A stretch of DNA of 7,384 bases from Hyphomicrobiales bacterium (GCA_027489835.1 JAIXZF010000272.1:1-7384), one strand, 5' to 3'. Counted from the stretch's first letter, positions 1 through 5,680 are shown. The notes: generated by a model from the sequence alone, not told the origin. Made by a program: numbers and translations.

Positions 1-933
1 AACGCCGACAAGCCGATCGGCGGCAAGCTTGCGCGCCTCGACGTCGAGGCGGCGCGCGCCGCCATCGCCCGCGAAATCGGCGCCCCGCTCGGCCTCGGGC
101 CCGAGCAGGCGGCCGAGGCCATCGTGCGCATCGCCAATGCGAGGATGGCCGGCGCCATCCGGCTCGTTTCCATCGAGCGCGGCCATGATCCGACGCGCTT
201 CACCGCCGTGCCCTTCGGCGGCGGCGGTGCGCTTCATGTCGGCGCGCTTATCAAGGAATGCGGCCTGAAATCGGCGCTGGTGCCGCGCTATCCCGGCATC
301 ACCTCGGCGCTGGGCTGCATCATCGCCGATATCCGGCACGATCAGGTCATGACCGTGAATCTGATGCTCGACGGCCTCGATGCGGCCGCGCTCGATGCGC
401 GCATGGTCGCCGCAGGGCGGGAGGCCCATGCGGTCGTTGCGGCTTCGGGGCTGAACGTCGAGCGCATCGACGTCGTCTACGAGCTCGACATGCACTACCA
501 AGGCCAGACCCACACGGTCGCCGTGCCGCTGCCGGTCACGCTTGGCGAGACCGGGACAGGCATTACCGAGGCGCAGGCGCGGCAGGCGTTCGAGGCGGCC
601 TATGCCCGCGCCTTCTCGCGCCTGCTGCCCGGCATCCCGGTCCGCATCGTCAACCTGCGCACTGCTGCGATCGGGCGCCGCCCCGGCTTCGATCTCAAGG
701 CCTTGGCGCCGAAAGCGGATTCAAGTCTTGAAGCTGCCCGCCGCGGTTCGCGCCCCGTCTGGTTCGACGGCAACTGGCGCGAGGCCTCGATCTGGGATCG
801 GCTCGCCCTCCCCGTCGGCGCCGTCATCGAGGGCCCCGCCATCCTCGAACAGGGCGACGCGACGACCGTGATCGATCCGGGGCTTTGTGCCCGCGTGGAC
901 GCGTTCGGCAATCTGATCGTGGAGCGGATGTGA
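1..933 (+). CDS. Hydantoinase/oxoprolinase family protein, HyuA-type subunit (C-terminal part)
   Basis: The 5' end is cut off by the window; about 310 codons are visible in frame 1, ending in TGA at 931-933. HyuA/oxoprolinase proteins are ATP-dependent enzymes with an ASKHA-type fold that open cyclic amides such as hydantoins or 5-oxoproline, usually with a HyuB partner. The visible part has the C-terminal hallmarks: NADKPIGG at the left edge, a glycine-rich stretch FGGGGALHVGAL (about nt 211-246), the segment VPRYPGITSALGCIIADIRHD that follows it, and YQGQTHTVAVPLP (about nt 496-537). HyuA subunits are usually near 690 residues, so more than half of the gene lies to the left. No HyuB partner is visible; it may lie upstream. 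The gene overlaps the next by one base (TGATG), implying translational coupling. Family assignment is firm; the substrate cannot be read from sequence. Confidence 0.9.
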   Translation, partial: NADKPIGGKLARLDVEAARAAIAREIGAPLGLGPEQAAEAIVRIANARMAGAIRLVSIERGHDPTRFTAVPFGGGGALHVGALIKECGLKSALVPRYPGITSALGCIIADIRHDQVMTVNLMLDGLDAAALDARMVAAGREAHAVVAASGLNVERIDVVYELDMHYQGQTHTVAVPLPVTLGETGTGITEAQARQAFEAAYARAFSRLLPGIPVRIVNLRTAAIGRRPGFDLKALAPKADSSLEAARRGSRPVWFDGNWREASIWDRLALPVGAVIEGPAILEQGDATTVIDPGLCARVDAFGNLIVERM

Positions 934-1538
934 TGGCTAGGCACTGGGAAACCACCGCCCTCCTCCTCTGCGACCTGCAGAACGACTTCATCCACCCGAA
1001 CGGCGCCTATGCGCGCGGCGGGCAGTCCGCACCCGAGATCGCGGCGCTGCCGGCGCGGATCAGGCCGCTGATGGACGCGCTGCGGGCCACGGGCGGCCTC
1101 GTCGTCGCCACGCAGTTCACGCTGGTTCCGGGGCGCGGCGGCGAGCCGCTGATTTCGCCGCACCTCAAGCAGATGCGACCCTTCCTCGGCCGTGGTGATT
1201 TTGCCCCTGGCTCCTGGGGCAACGCCACTATCGATGAGCTCCGGCCCGTCGACGTTGCGGTCGAGAAGGTGGCCTATTCCGCCTTCTACATGAGCCGGCT
1301 CGAATGGGTGCTGCGCAAGCTCGGCGTCACGCGCCTCCTCACCTGCGGCATCGTCACCAATGGCGGCGTCGCCTCCACCGTCCGCGAGGCCCATGTGCGC
1401 GACATCGAGACGATCGTGCTGGAAGATGGCTGCGCCGCCTTCAGCCCGCAGACACACAGCACCGCGATCGACGCCTTGCGCCCCGTGGGCCGCGTCGCCA
1501 CCATTCAGGAGATGATCGCGGAGATCGAGGCGGCATGA
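933..1538 (+). CDS. Isochorismatase-family hydrolase lacking the usual nucleophile Cys
   Basis: A 201-residue protein starting at the ATG that overlaps the hyuA stop. An upstream in-frame start would lie inside hyuA and is less likely. The isochorismatase fold includes nicotinamidases, N-carbamoylsarcosine and maleamate amidohydrolases (Asp-Lys-Cys triad), and the vinyl-ether hydrolases EntB and PhzD. Visible elements are CDLQNDF with the catalytic Asp at residue 14, EKVAYSAF with Lys112, and the segment CGIVTNGGVASTVREA (138-153). Where amidohydrolases read TN-x-C-V, this protein reads TNGGV, so Gly145 stands at the nucleophile position. EntB and PhzD also have Gly there. Cys138 lies seven residues earlier, at a position not known to be catalytic. 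Length is normal for the family. The gene overlaps leuC by ATGA. The fold is certain. The reaction may be a non-cysteine hydrolysis, or the enzyme may have lost amidase activity. Confidence 0.88.
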   Translation: MARHWETTALLLCDLQNDFIHPNGAYARGGQSAPEIAALPARIRPLMDALRATGGLVVATQFTLVPGRGGEPLISPHLKQMRPFLGRGDFAPGSWGNATIDELRPVDVAVEKVAYSAFYMSRLEWVLRKLGVTRLLTCGIVTNGGVASTVREAHVRDIETIVLEDGCAAFSPQTHSTAIDALRPVGRVATIQEMIAEIEAA

Positions 1539-2938
1539 GCGCCCCAAGGACCCTGTTCGACAAGCTTTGGGACAGCCACGTCATCACGCAGCGCGAGGAT
1601 GGCGAGGCGCTGCTCTGGGTCGACAGGCACTTCGTCCATGAAGGCTCGCACCACGCCTTCCGCAAGCTCGACGAGAAGGCCGCGCCGCTGGCCGAACCTG
1701 GCCTCACCTTCGGCGTCGCCGATCATTACGTGCCCACCCGCAACCGCCACGTCATCGGCGACAAGGAGGTGGCGGGCATGGTGGACCGGCTCTCCGCCAA
1801 CGCCGCGCGGCATGGCTTCAGGCTGTTCGGCCTCGACGACCCGGCCCAGGGCATCGTCCATGTCGTCGGTCCCGAGCAGGGGCTGACCCTGCCGGGCCTC
1901 CTCATCGTCTGCGGCGACAGCCACACCTCCACGCATGGGGCGTTCGGCGCCTACGCCTTCGGCATCGGCGCATCCGAAGTCGCCCATGTGCTGATGACGC
2001 AGACGCTCTGGCAGCGGAAGCCGAAGCGCATGCGCGTCACCGTCTCGGGCATGCTCGCGCCGCACATCACCGCCAAGGATCTGGCCCTGCACGTCATCGC
2101 GCGCATCGGCGCCAATGGCGCGCAGGGCCATGCGCTCGAATATGACGGCTCCGCCATCACGGCGCTGTCGATGGAGGGGCGCCTCACACTCTGCAACATG
2201 TCGATCGAGGCCGGGGCACGCTGCGCCATGGTCGGGCCGGACGAGACGACCTTTGCCTGGGTGCGCGGCCGCCCCTATGCGCCCTCGGGCGCTGATCTGG
2301 ACGCGGCCATCGAGAGCTGGCGCGGGCTCACCACCGAACCCGGCTCGGTCTTCGACCGCGAGGTCGCCATCGAAGCCGCCGAAGTCGTCCCCATCGTCAC
2401 CTGGGGCGTGAGCCCCGAGGATGCGTTGCCGATCACGGGACGCGTGCCCATGCCGGACTTGGCCGATCCGGCGCGCGCCGCCTACCTTGCCGATGCGCTT
2501 GGCTATATGGGCCTCGAGCCCGGCCAGAAGCTGTCCGATGTTGCCATCGACCGCGTCTTCATCGGCTCCTGCACCAATGCGCGGCTGGAGGATCTGCGCG
2601 CCGCGGCCGCCGTTCTAGAGGGCCGCAAGGCCCGGGTGCCCGGCCTCGTCTCGCCCGGCTCCTCCCTCGTCAAGCGGCAGGCGGAGGCCGAAGGCCTCGA
2701 CCGCATCTTCATCGCGGCGGGGCTGGACTGGGCCGAGTCCGGCTGCTCGATGTGCGTCGGCATGAACGGCGATCTGGTCGGCGCGGGCGAGCGCTGCGCC
2801 TCGACCACCAACCGCAATTTTCGCGGCCGGCAGGGCCAGGGCGCGCGCACACACCTGATGTCGCCTGCCATGGTCGCCGCGGCGGCCGTGACGGGCCGGC
2901 TGGCGGACGTGCGCGATCTTCCAACACGCGAGGGCTGA
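1535..2938 (+). CDS. leuC: LeuC-type hydro-lyase, large subunit (3-isopropylmalate dehydratase family)
   Basis: A 467-residue aconitase-superfamily protein. LeuC binds a [4Fe-4S] cluster and, with LeuD, interconverts hydroxy-dicarboxylic acids by dehydration and hydration. The three cluster ligands are present: Cys346 in GSCTN, and Cys404 and Cys407 in GCSMC. Other family blocks are VCGDSHTSTHGAFGAYAFGIG (about 125-145), NMSIEAGAR (221-229), PDETTFAWVRGR (235-246) and RNFRGRQGQGARTHLMSPAM (427-446). Length matches standard LeuC. The start ATG overlaps the upstream stop (ATGA), and a longer reading would run inside the isochorismatase gene. Differences from biosynthetic LeuC include WVDRHFVHEGSHHAF near residues 28-42, where E. 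coli has YIDRHLVHEVTSPQAF. There is also AESGCSMCVGMN, where E. coli has RLPGCSMCLAMN. With the operon context this suggests a catabolic paralogue. The gene symbol marks family, not proven leucine synthesis. Confidence 0.88.
   Translation: MSAPRTLFDKLWDSHVITQREDGEALLWVDRHFVHEGSHHAFRKLDEKAAPLAEPGLTFGVADHYVPTRNRHVIGDKEVAGMVDRLSANAARHGFRLFGLDDPAQGIVHVVGPEQGLTLPGLLIVCGDSHTSTHGAFGAYAFGIGASEVAHVLMTQTLWQRKPKRMRVTVSGMLAPHITAKDLALHVIARIGANGAQGHALEYDGSAITALSMEGRLTLCNMSIEAGARCAMVGPDETTFAWVRGRPYAPSGADLDAAIESWRGLTTEPGSVFDREVAIEAAEVVPIVTWGVSPEDALPITGRVPMPDLADPARAAYLADALGYMGLEPGQKLSDVAIDRVFIGSCTNARLEDLRAAAAVLEGRKARVPGLVSPGSSLVKRQAEAEGLDRIFIAAGLDWAESGCSMCVGMNGDLVGAGERCASTTNRNFRGRQGQGARTHLMSPAMVAAAAVTGRLADVRDLPTREG
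2930..2934 (+). promoter_or_regulatory. Ribosome binding site of the leuD-like gene
   Basis: GAGGG lies seven bases before the ATG at 2942, spanning the end of leuC. It supports this start codon and shows that the small subunit has its own initiation signal despite only three bases separating it from the leuC stop. Confidence 0.6.
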
Positions 2939-2941
2939 GAC

Positions 2942-3565
2942 ATGGAGCGCTTCACCCGGCTCGAAGCCTTCGCCGCCCCGCTCGGCCTCGCCAATGTCGA
3001 CACAGATCAGCTCATCCCCGCCCGCTTCATGAAGCGCTCCCGCGCGGAGGGCTATGGCCAATTCCTGCTGCACGATCTGCGCTTCGAGGCGGATGGATCG
3101 CCTAAGCCAGGGTTCGTGCTGTCCGATCCGCGCCACGCCAGGGCGAAGGTTCTAGTCGCAGGGCGCAACTTCGGCACGGGCTCCTCGCGTGAGGCGGCCG
3201 TCTACGCGTTGTGGGATTTCGGCATTCGCTGCGTCATCGCCCCGTCCTTCGGCGATATCTTCGCATCGAACGCCGTCAAGAACGGGCTGTTGCCGGCTGT
3301 GATGCCGGAATCTGGCGTCGAAGCTCTGATGGAGGCGCTGCCAGGCGTGGGCTATGCGGTCGCGGTCGACCTCGAGGCCTGCACCGTGCGCTGCGGTGAT
3401 CTCGCCCTCGCCTTCTCGGTCGATCCGGTTCGCCGGCTCCAGCTCCTGAACGGCTGGGACGACATCGATCTCACCCGAAGGCATCTGCCGGAAATCGCGG
3501 CTTTCCGCGAAGCGCGCCTCGCCGCCCAGCCCTGGACGATGCCGAGGCTCGGCGCTGCGGGCTAG
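2942..3565 (+). CDS. leuD: LeuD-type hydro-lyase, small subunit (3-isopropylmalate dehydratase family)
   Basis: A 207-residue swivel-domain subunit that closes over the LeuC active site and helps select the substrate. Visible motifs are NVDTDQLIPARFM (18-30), GRNFGTGSSREAAVYALWDFG (74-94), APSFGDIFASNAVKNGLLP (100-118) and LNGWDDIDLT (169-178). Length is normal. The conserved block read as GSSREHA in E. coli LeuD is GSSREAA here, so His is replaced by Ala85. The loop after DTDQLIP reads MKRSRAEGYG rather than the usual form resembling LKTIKRTGLG. That loop region is implicated in substrate choice in this family. These changes, and pairing with hydantoinase and hydrolase genes, favour a substrate other than isopropylmalate; maleate, citraconate or another alkyl-dicarboxylate are possibilities. 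The stop codon TAG overlaps the stop of the convergent gene on the other strand. Confidence 0.88.
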   Translation: MERFTRLEAFAAPLGLANVDTDQLIPARFMKRSRAEGYGQFLLHDLRFEADGSPKPGFVLSDPRHARAKVLVAGRNFGTGSSREAAVYALWDFGIRCVIAPSFGDIFASNAVKNGLLPAVMPESGVEALMEALPGVGYAVAVDLEACTVRCGDLALAFSVDPVRRLQLLNGWDDIDLTRRHLPEIAAFREARLAAQPWTMPRLGAAG

Positions 3566-4107
3566 AGCGGGTCGGCCTTCTTCTCAGGAACAGGCTTGGC
3601 CGGCTTGCCGTAGGTGCTTTCCGACGTCCATTTGTCGGTCAGCGCCATCAGCAGGCCCGACACCACGAACATCATGTGGATGCCGACAAGCCAGGTGAGG
3701 TCACGGTCGCTGATTGTCTTCACGCTCATGAAGGCTTTCAGCACCTGGATGGCCGAAATCGCCACGATGGACGACACCAGCTTCAGCTTGAGGCCGGTGA
3801 AGTCGATCTTGCCCATCCATTCGGGCCAGTCCTTGTGATCGTCCGCCTCGATCTTCGAGACGAAGTTCTCGTAGCCCGAGAAGATCACGATGATGATGAG
3901 CGAGCCGGTGAGCGTGAGGTCTACCAGCGCCAGCACGCCGAGGATGATGTCGGATTCGGTCGCGGTCCAGGCATGGGTGATGAAATGCGCCGTCTCCTGC
4001 CCCGCCTTGAGCAGCAGCCCGAGCATGGCGATGACCAGCATCACGTAGAACGGCGCCAGCAGCCAGCGGCTGCCGAACAGGAATTTCTCGAGCGCCTTCT
4101 CGATCAT
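3562..4107 (-). CDS. YqhA/UPF0114 (TIGR00645) family inner-membrane protein
   Basis: A 181-residue integral membrane protein recognised by similarity to E. coli YqhA: GSRWLLAPFYV near the N-terminus, ESDIILGVLALVDLTL (about 51-66), IFSGYENFVS (75-84) and GKIDFTGLKLKLVSSIVAIS (99-118). Four hydrophobic segments are visible at roughly 14-35, 53-77, 108-127 and 137-157, followed by a charged proline- and lysine-rich tail. The molecular function of the family is not established. I chose the ATG at 4107 because GGAGAG lies seven bases upstream and because the length to the first conserved block matches E. coli YqhA. An in-frame ATG at 4122 adds five residues but has no visible ribosome binding site. 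The gene is convergent with the leuD-like gene and lies downstream of msrA on the same strand. Confidence 0.9.
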   Translation of the reverse strand: MIEKALEKFLFGSRWLLAPFYVMLVIAMLGLLLKAGQETAHFITHAWTATESDIILGVLALVDLTLTGSLIIIVIFSGYENFVSKIEADDHKDWPEWMGKIDFTGLKLKLVSSIVAISAIQVLKAFMSVKTISDRDLTWLVGIHMMFVVSGLLMALTDKWTSESTYGKPAKPVPEKKADPL

Positions 4108-4114
4108 CTCGCGG

Positions 4115-4120
4115 CTCTCC
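4115..4120 (-). promoter_or_regulatory. Ribosome binding site deciding the YqhA-family start
   Basis: GGAGAG on the minus strand, seven bases before the ATG at 4107. It lies inside the reading frame that would result from the alternative ATG at 4122, and so favours the shorter protein. Confidence 0.5.
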
Positions 4121-4149
4121 ATGCGCTTGATGACCGCTTATGGCGTTGC

Positions 4150-4177
4150 CGCCGCCGCCCTGCAAGGGGCGGCGGCG
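4150..4177. other. GC-rich hairpin between msrA and the YqhA-family gene
   Basis: An 11-bp perfect inverted repeat (arms 4150-4160 and 4167-4177, all G and C) around a six-base loop TGCAAG. It starts about 12 bases past the msrA stop in the direction of msrA transcription. No T-tract follows on either strand, so a classical intrinsic terminator is not shown. It could attenuate read-through or protect the msrA transcript end. Confidence 0.5.
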
Positions 4178-4188
4178 CGCGCTTCGAT

Positions 4189-4842
4189 TCAGGCGTGGAC
4201 GCCGACGCCGATCTGGCAGGCGACGCCCGTGCCGCCGAGCCCGCAATAGCCGCCGGGGTTCTTGGCGAGGTACTGCTGGTGGTAGCCCTCGGCAAAGTAG
4301 AAGGTCGGGGCTTCCACGATCTCGGTGGTGATCGGCCCATAGCCGCGCTTCGTCAGCGCCTCCTGGTAGGCCGCCTTCGACGCTGCGGCCTGCGCCGTCT
4401 GCTCGCCGCCATAGGTGTAGATGCCCGAGCGGTACTGCGTGCCGACGTCGTTGCCCTGCCTCATGCCTTGGGTGGGATCATGGCTCTCCCAGAAGGTCTT
4501 GAGCAACTCTGCGTAGCTTGTCTGCGCCGGATCGAACACCACGAGCACGACCTCGTTATGCCCGGTCAGGCCGGAGCAGGCCTCCTCATAGGTCGGGTTC
4601 GGCGTCAGGCCGCCGGCATAGCCGACCGCCGTCACCCAGATGCCCTGGCCCATCTGCCAGAACTTCCGCTCCGCGCCCCAGAAGCAGCCGAGCCCGAACA
4701 CCGCCTGCTCCATGCCCTCGGGATAGGGGCCCTTGAGCGCCCGCTTGTTCACGAAATGAGTCTCGGCCGTAGGGATGGGGTTCGGCCGGCCGGGCAGCGC
4801 CGTGGACGGGCTCGGCAGTTCGGCCTTCTTGCGGAAAAACAT
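4189..4842 (-). CDS. msrA: Peptide-methionine (S)-S-oxide reductase MsrA
   Basis: A 217-residue cytoplasmic repair enzyme that reduces the S-epimer of methionine sulfoxide in proteins, with electrons from thioredoxin. The active-site motif GCFWGAE is present with nucleophile Cys53. Further blocks are GYAGG (75-79), NPTYEEACSGLTGHNE (82-97), DPTQGMRQGNDVGTQYRSGIY (122-142) and YHQQYLAKNPGGYC. Cys200 and Cys209 near the C-terminus correspond to the two recycling cysteines of the long E. coli-type MsrA (Cys198 and Cys206 there). The N-terminal stretch SPSTALPGRPNPIP also resembles E. coli MsrA. The start at 4842 is chosen because AGAGGAG sits six bases upstream; an in-frame ATG at 4881 has no comparable signal and adds 13 unconserved residues. 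It lies between two membrane-protein genes on the same strand. Confidence 0.96.
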   Translation of the reverse strand: MFFRKKAELPSPSTALPGRPNPIPTAETHFVNKRALKGPYPEGMEQAVFGLGCFWGAERKFWQMGQGIWVTAVGYAGGLTPNPTYEEACSGLTGHNEVVLVVFDPAQTSYAELLKTFWESHDPTQGMRQGNDVGTQYRSGIYTYGGEQTAQAAASKAAYQEALTKRGYGPITTEIVEAPTFYFAEGYHQQYLAKNPGGYCGLGGTGVACQIGVGVHA

Positions 4843-4848
4843 CGCGAT

Positions 4849-4855
4849 CTCCTCT
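4849..4855 (-). promoter_or_regulatory. Ribosome binding site deciding the msrA start
   Basis: AGAGGAG on the minus strand ends six bases before the ATG at 4842. It is the strongest Shine-Dalgarno match seen in the window and selects the 217-residue MsrA over a longer reading from 4881. Confidence 0.7.
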
Positions 4856-4907
4856 TGTGGCCCGCCGGATATGGGCATCACGACCTCAATTCGCGAGGGC
4901 CACCAGA

Positions 4908-5240
4908 TCAGTTACGCGTGACGTAGCCGATCGAGGCGCGGCTGCGTCGACCGATGCGGTGGAACAGCAGCCCAAGCCCGAGAAGCGCCAGCGAGGTCGG
5001 CAGCAGGAGCAGCTTGGTCAGCACGGGGTCCCACAGCAGCGGATGCAGGTTCCGCTCGACGGCGGGCTGCAGCGCTGCGAAGCGCTCCCCCAGCAGCCCG
5101 GCGACCGTGCCGCCCAGTTGAGCATAGTCCAGAGCCGATGCCGCGAGCGAGCGAGCCCCGTCCATGACGGCGGCAACGAAGCCTGCGGCCAGCAGCAGGA
5201 ACGCACATGTGCGGAACGTCGCCTTGATCACGGGGCGCAT
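4908..5240 (-). CDS. Small two-helix membrane protein of unknown function
   Basis: A 110-residue protein that I do not assign to a characterised family. It has a hydrophobic segment at about residues 11-26 (TCAFLLLAAGFVAAVM), a polar middle region of about 45 residues with the phrase NLHPLLWDPVLTKLLLLPTS, and a second hydrophobic segment at about 76-93. A basic tail HRIGRRSRASIGYVTRN follows. This layout suggests two membrane passes with both ends on the same side. Similar short proteins exist in other Hyphomicrobiales as conserved hypotheticals; this is recollection, not a search. The ATG at 5240 is preceded immediately by GAAAGG, a ribosome binding site that is too close to be ideal. The stop lies 65 bases before the msrA start, so co-transcription with msrA is possible. 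Confidence 0.7.
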   Translation of the reverse strand: MRPVIKATFRTCAFLLLAAGFVAAVMDGARSLAASALDYAQLGGTVAGLLGERFAALQPAVERNLHPLLWDPVLTKLLLLPTSLALLGLGLLFHRIGRRSRASIGYVTRN

Positions 5241-5422
5241 CCTTTCGGCCCAGATGTGCCCTTACCGCGCCTGCCGCGCAAGCCGCCCGGCGACGTCTCC
5301 GCCCCTTATCGCTTTCCTCCCACGGGAATTTTCCGATTGCCAGCCACGCCACCCTTGCAATCTTCCGCCGCTCCGGCCATAGCGCCCTGCGGCTCGCGGA
5401 CTGTCAGGGTTCGCCAGCCCGG
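5241..5422. other. Intergenic stretch without a supported gene
   Basis: This interval upstream of the small membrane-protein gene and of the tRNA-Ser repeat region shows no reading frame with recognisable protein character. It should hold the minus-strand promoter for the 110-residue gene and possibly the plus-strand promoter for tRNA-Ser, but no -35/-10 pair is good enough to call. Confidence 0.5.
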
Positions 5423-5475
5423 GCGTGCGCCCCGGCGCGCGTCGCGGACAGGTGGCCGAGTGGTTGAAGGCGCAC
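5423..5475 (+). repeat. 53-bp direct repeat, copy 1 (includes truncated tRNA-Ser 5' end)
   Basis: Identical to 5515-5567 except for one base (C at 5443 versus T at 5535), with a 92-bp offset. Each copy contains 23 bp of upstream flank followed by the first 30 nt of tRNA-Ser(GGA). In this copy the match stops within the anticodon stem. Confidence 0.9.
5446..5475 (+). pseudogene. Truncated tRNA-Ser(GGA) 5' fragment
   Basis: The 30 bases are identical to the 5' end of the intact tRNA-Ser at 5538-5567: the 5' acceptor strand GGACAGG, the full D-arm and the first three bases of the anticodon stem. After that the sequence diverges into a palindrome. There is no anticodon, variable arm, T-arm or 3' acceptor strand, so it cannot form a tRNA. 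It is a duplication remnant lying upstream of and in the same direction as the functional gene. Confidence 0.8.
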
Positions 5476-5476
5476 A

Positions 5477-5496
5477 GCGCCGGCCATGGCCGGCGC
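5477..5496. repeat. 20-bp perfect palindrome
   Basis: A GC-rich sequence identical to its own reverse complement, centred on CCATGG, starting one base after the truncated tRNA copy breaks off. It could mark a recombination junction or a binding site; it has no loop, so a stable hairpin at the very centre is constrained. Confidence 0.75.
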
Positions 5497-5514
5497 GTCC
5501 CAGTTGAAGGTTTT

Positions 5515-5567
5515 GCGTGCGCCCCGGCGCGCGTTGCGGACAGGTGGCCGAGTGGTTGAAGGCGCAC
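5515..5567 (+). repeat. 53-bp direct repeat, copy 2 (leads into intact tRNA-Ser)
   Basis: Second copy of the repeat at 5423-5475, differing at one position (T5535). It is formed by 23 bp of flank plus the first 30 nt of the functional tRNA gene. Confidence 0.9.
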
Positions 5568-5627
5568 GCCTGGAAAGTGTGTATAGGGGCAACTCTATCG
5601 CGGGTTCGAATCCCGCCCTGTCCGCCA
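5538..5627 (+). tRNA. tRNA-Ser(GGA)
   Basis: A 90-nt type II tRNA. The acceptor strands GGACAGG (5538-5544) and CCTGTCC (5617-5623) pair perfectly, followed by discriminator G5624 and an encoded CCA (5625-5627). The anticodon loop CTGGAAA has anticodon GGA, reading serine codons UCC and UCU. The anticodon stem CACGC/GTGTG contains one G-U pair. A long variable arm, as expected for serine, precedes the T-arm GCGGG-TTCGAAT-CCCGC. It is immediately followed by TTTT. Its 3' end abuts an integrase gene, so it has probably served as an integration target and been restored by the element. Confidence 0.96.
5600..5627 (+). other. Probable attachment-site core (att) in the tRNA-Ser 3' end
   Basis: Tyrosine recombinases of islands and phages commonly integrate in the T-arm and 3' acceptor end of tRNA genes, leaving the gene intact. 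The integrase starts about 116 bp downstream and reads away from the tRNA, the usual geometry. The matching second copy would lie at the other end of the element, outside the window, so the exact core limits cannot be set. Confidence 0.45.
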
Positions 5628-5680
5628 TTTTCACTGCCGCTTGGCTGGCCGCATCATTGATATTGCTTCTAAATCATTGA

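Noticed and set aside
1..1538. Creatinine-type N-methylhydantoin to N-carbamoylsarcosine pathway as a firm call
   Set aside because: The gene pair fits in principle, but the hydrolase lacks the catalytic Cys of N-carbamoylsarcosine amidase and the LeuCD pair has no role in that route.
600..1547. A 315-codon open frame on the - strand
   Set aside because: It is antisense to hyuA and the isochorismatase gene, which both carry strong family motifs, and its product resembles no protein family.
2615..3136. A minus-strand open frame across the leuC-leuD junction
   Set aside because: It is antisense to two conserved genes and has no recognisable domain or ribosome binding site.
3676..4926. A 416-codon open frame on the + strand
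   Set aside because: It lies opposite the clearly conserved YqhA-family and msrA genes, and its product is low-complexity, Arg/Gly/His-rich sequence typical of an antisense frame in GC-rich DNA.
5355..5383. Possible tRNA promoter TTGCAA-17 bp-CATAGC
   Set aside because: The -10 match is poor and the element is about 155 bp from the intact tRNA; it cannot be told from chance.
5423..5567. Two-copy repeat as a minimal CRISPR array
   Set aside because: The repeats are tRNA-derived, there are only two, and no cas gene is present.
5262..5634. Minus-strand frames across the tRNA and its truncated copy
   Set aside because: They translate the tRNA-Ser gene and its repeat (shared peptide PLGHLSATR-type sequence arises from the duplicated tRNA), so they are not protein genes.
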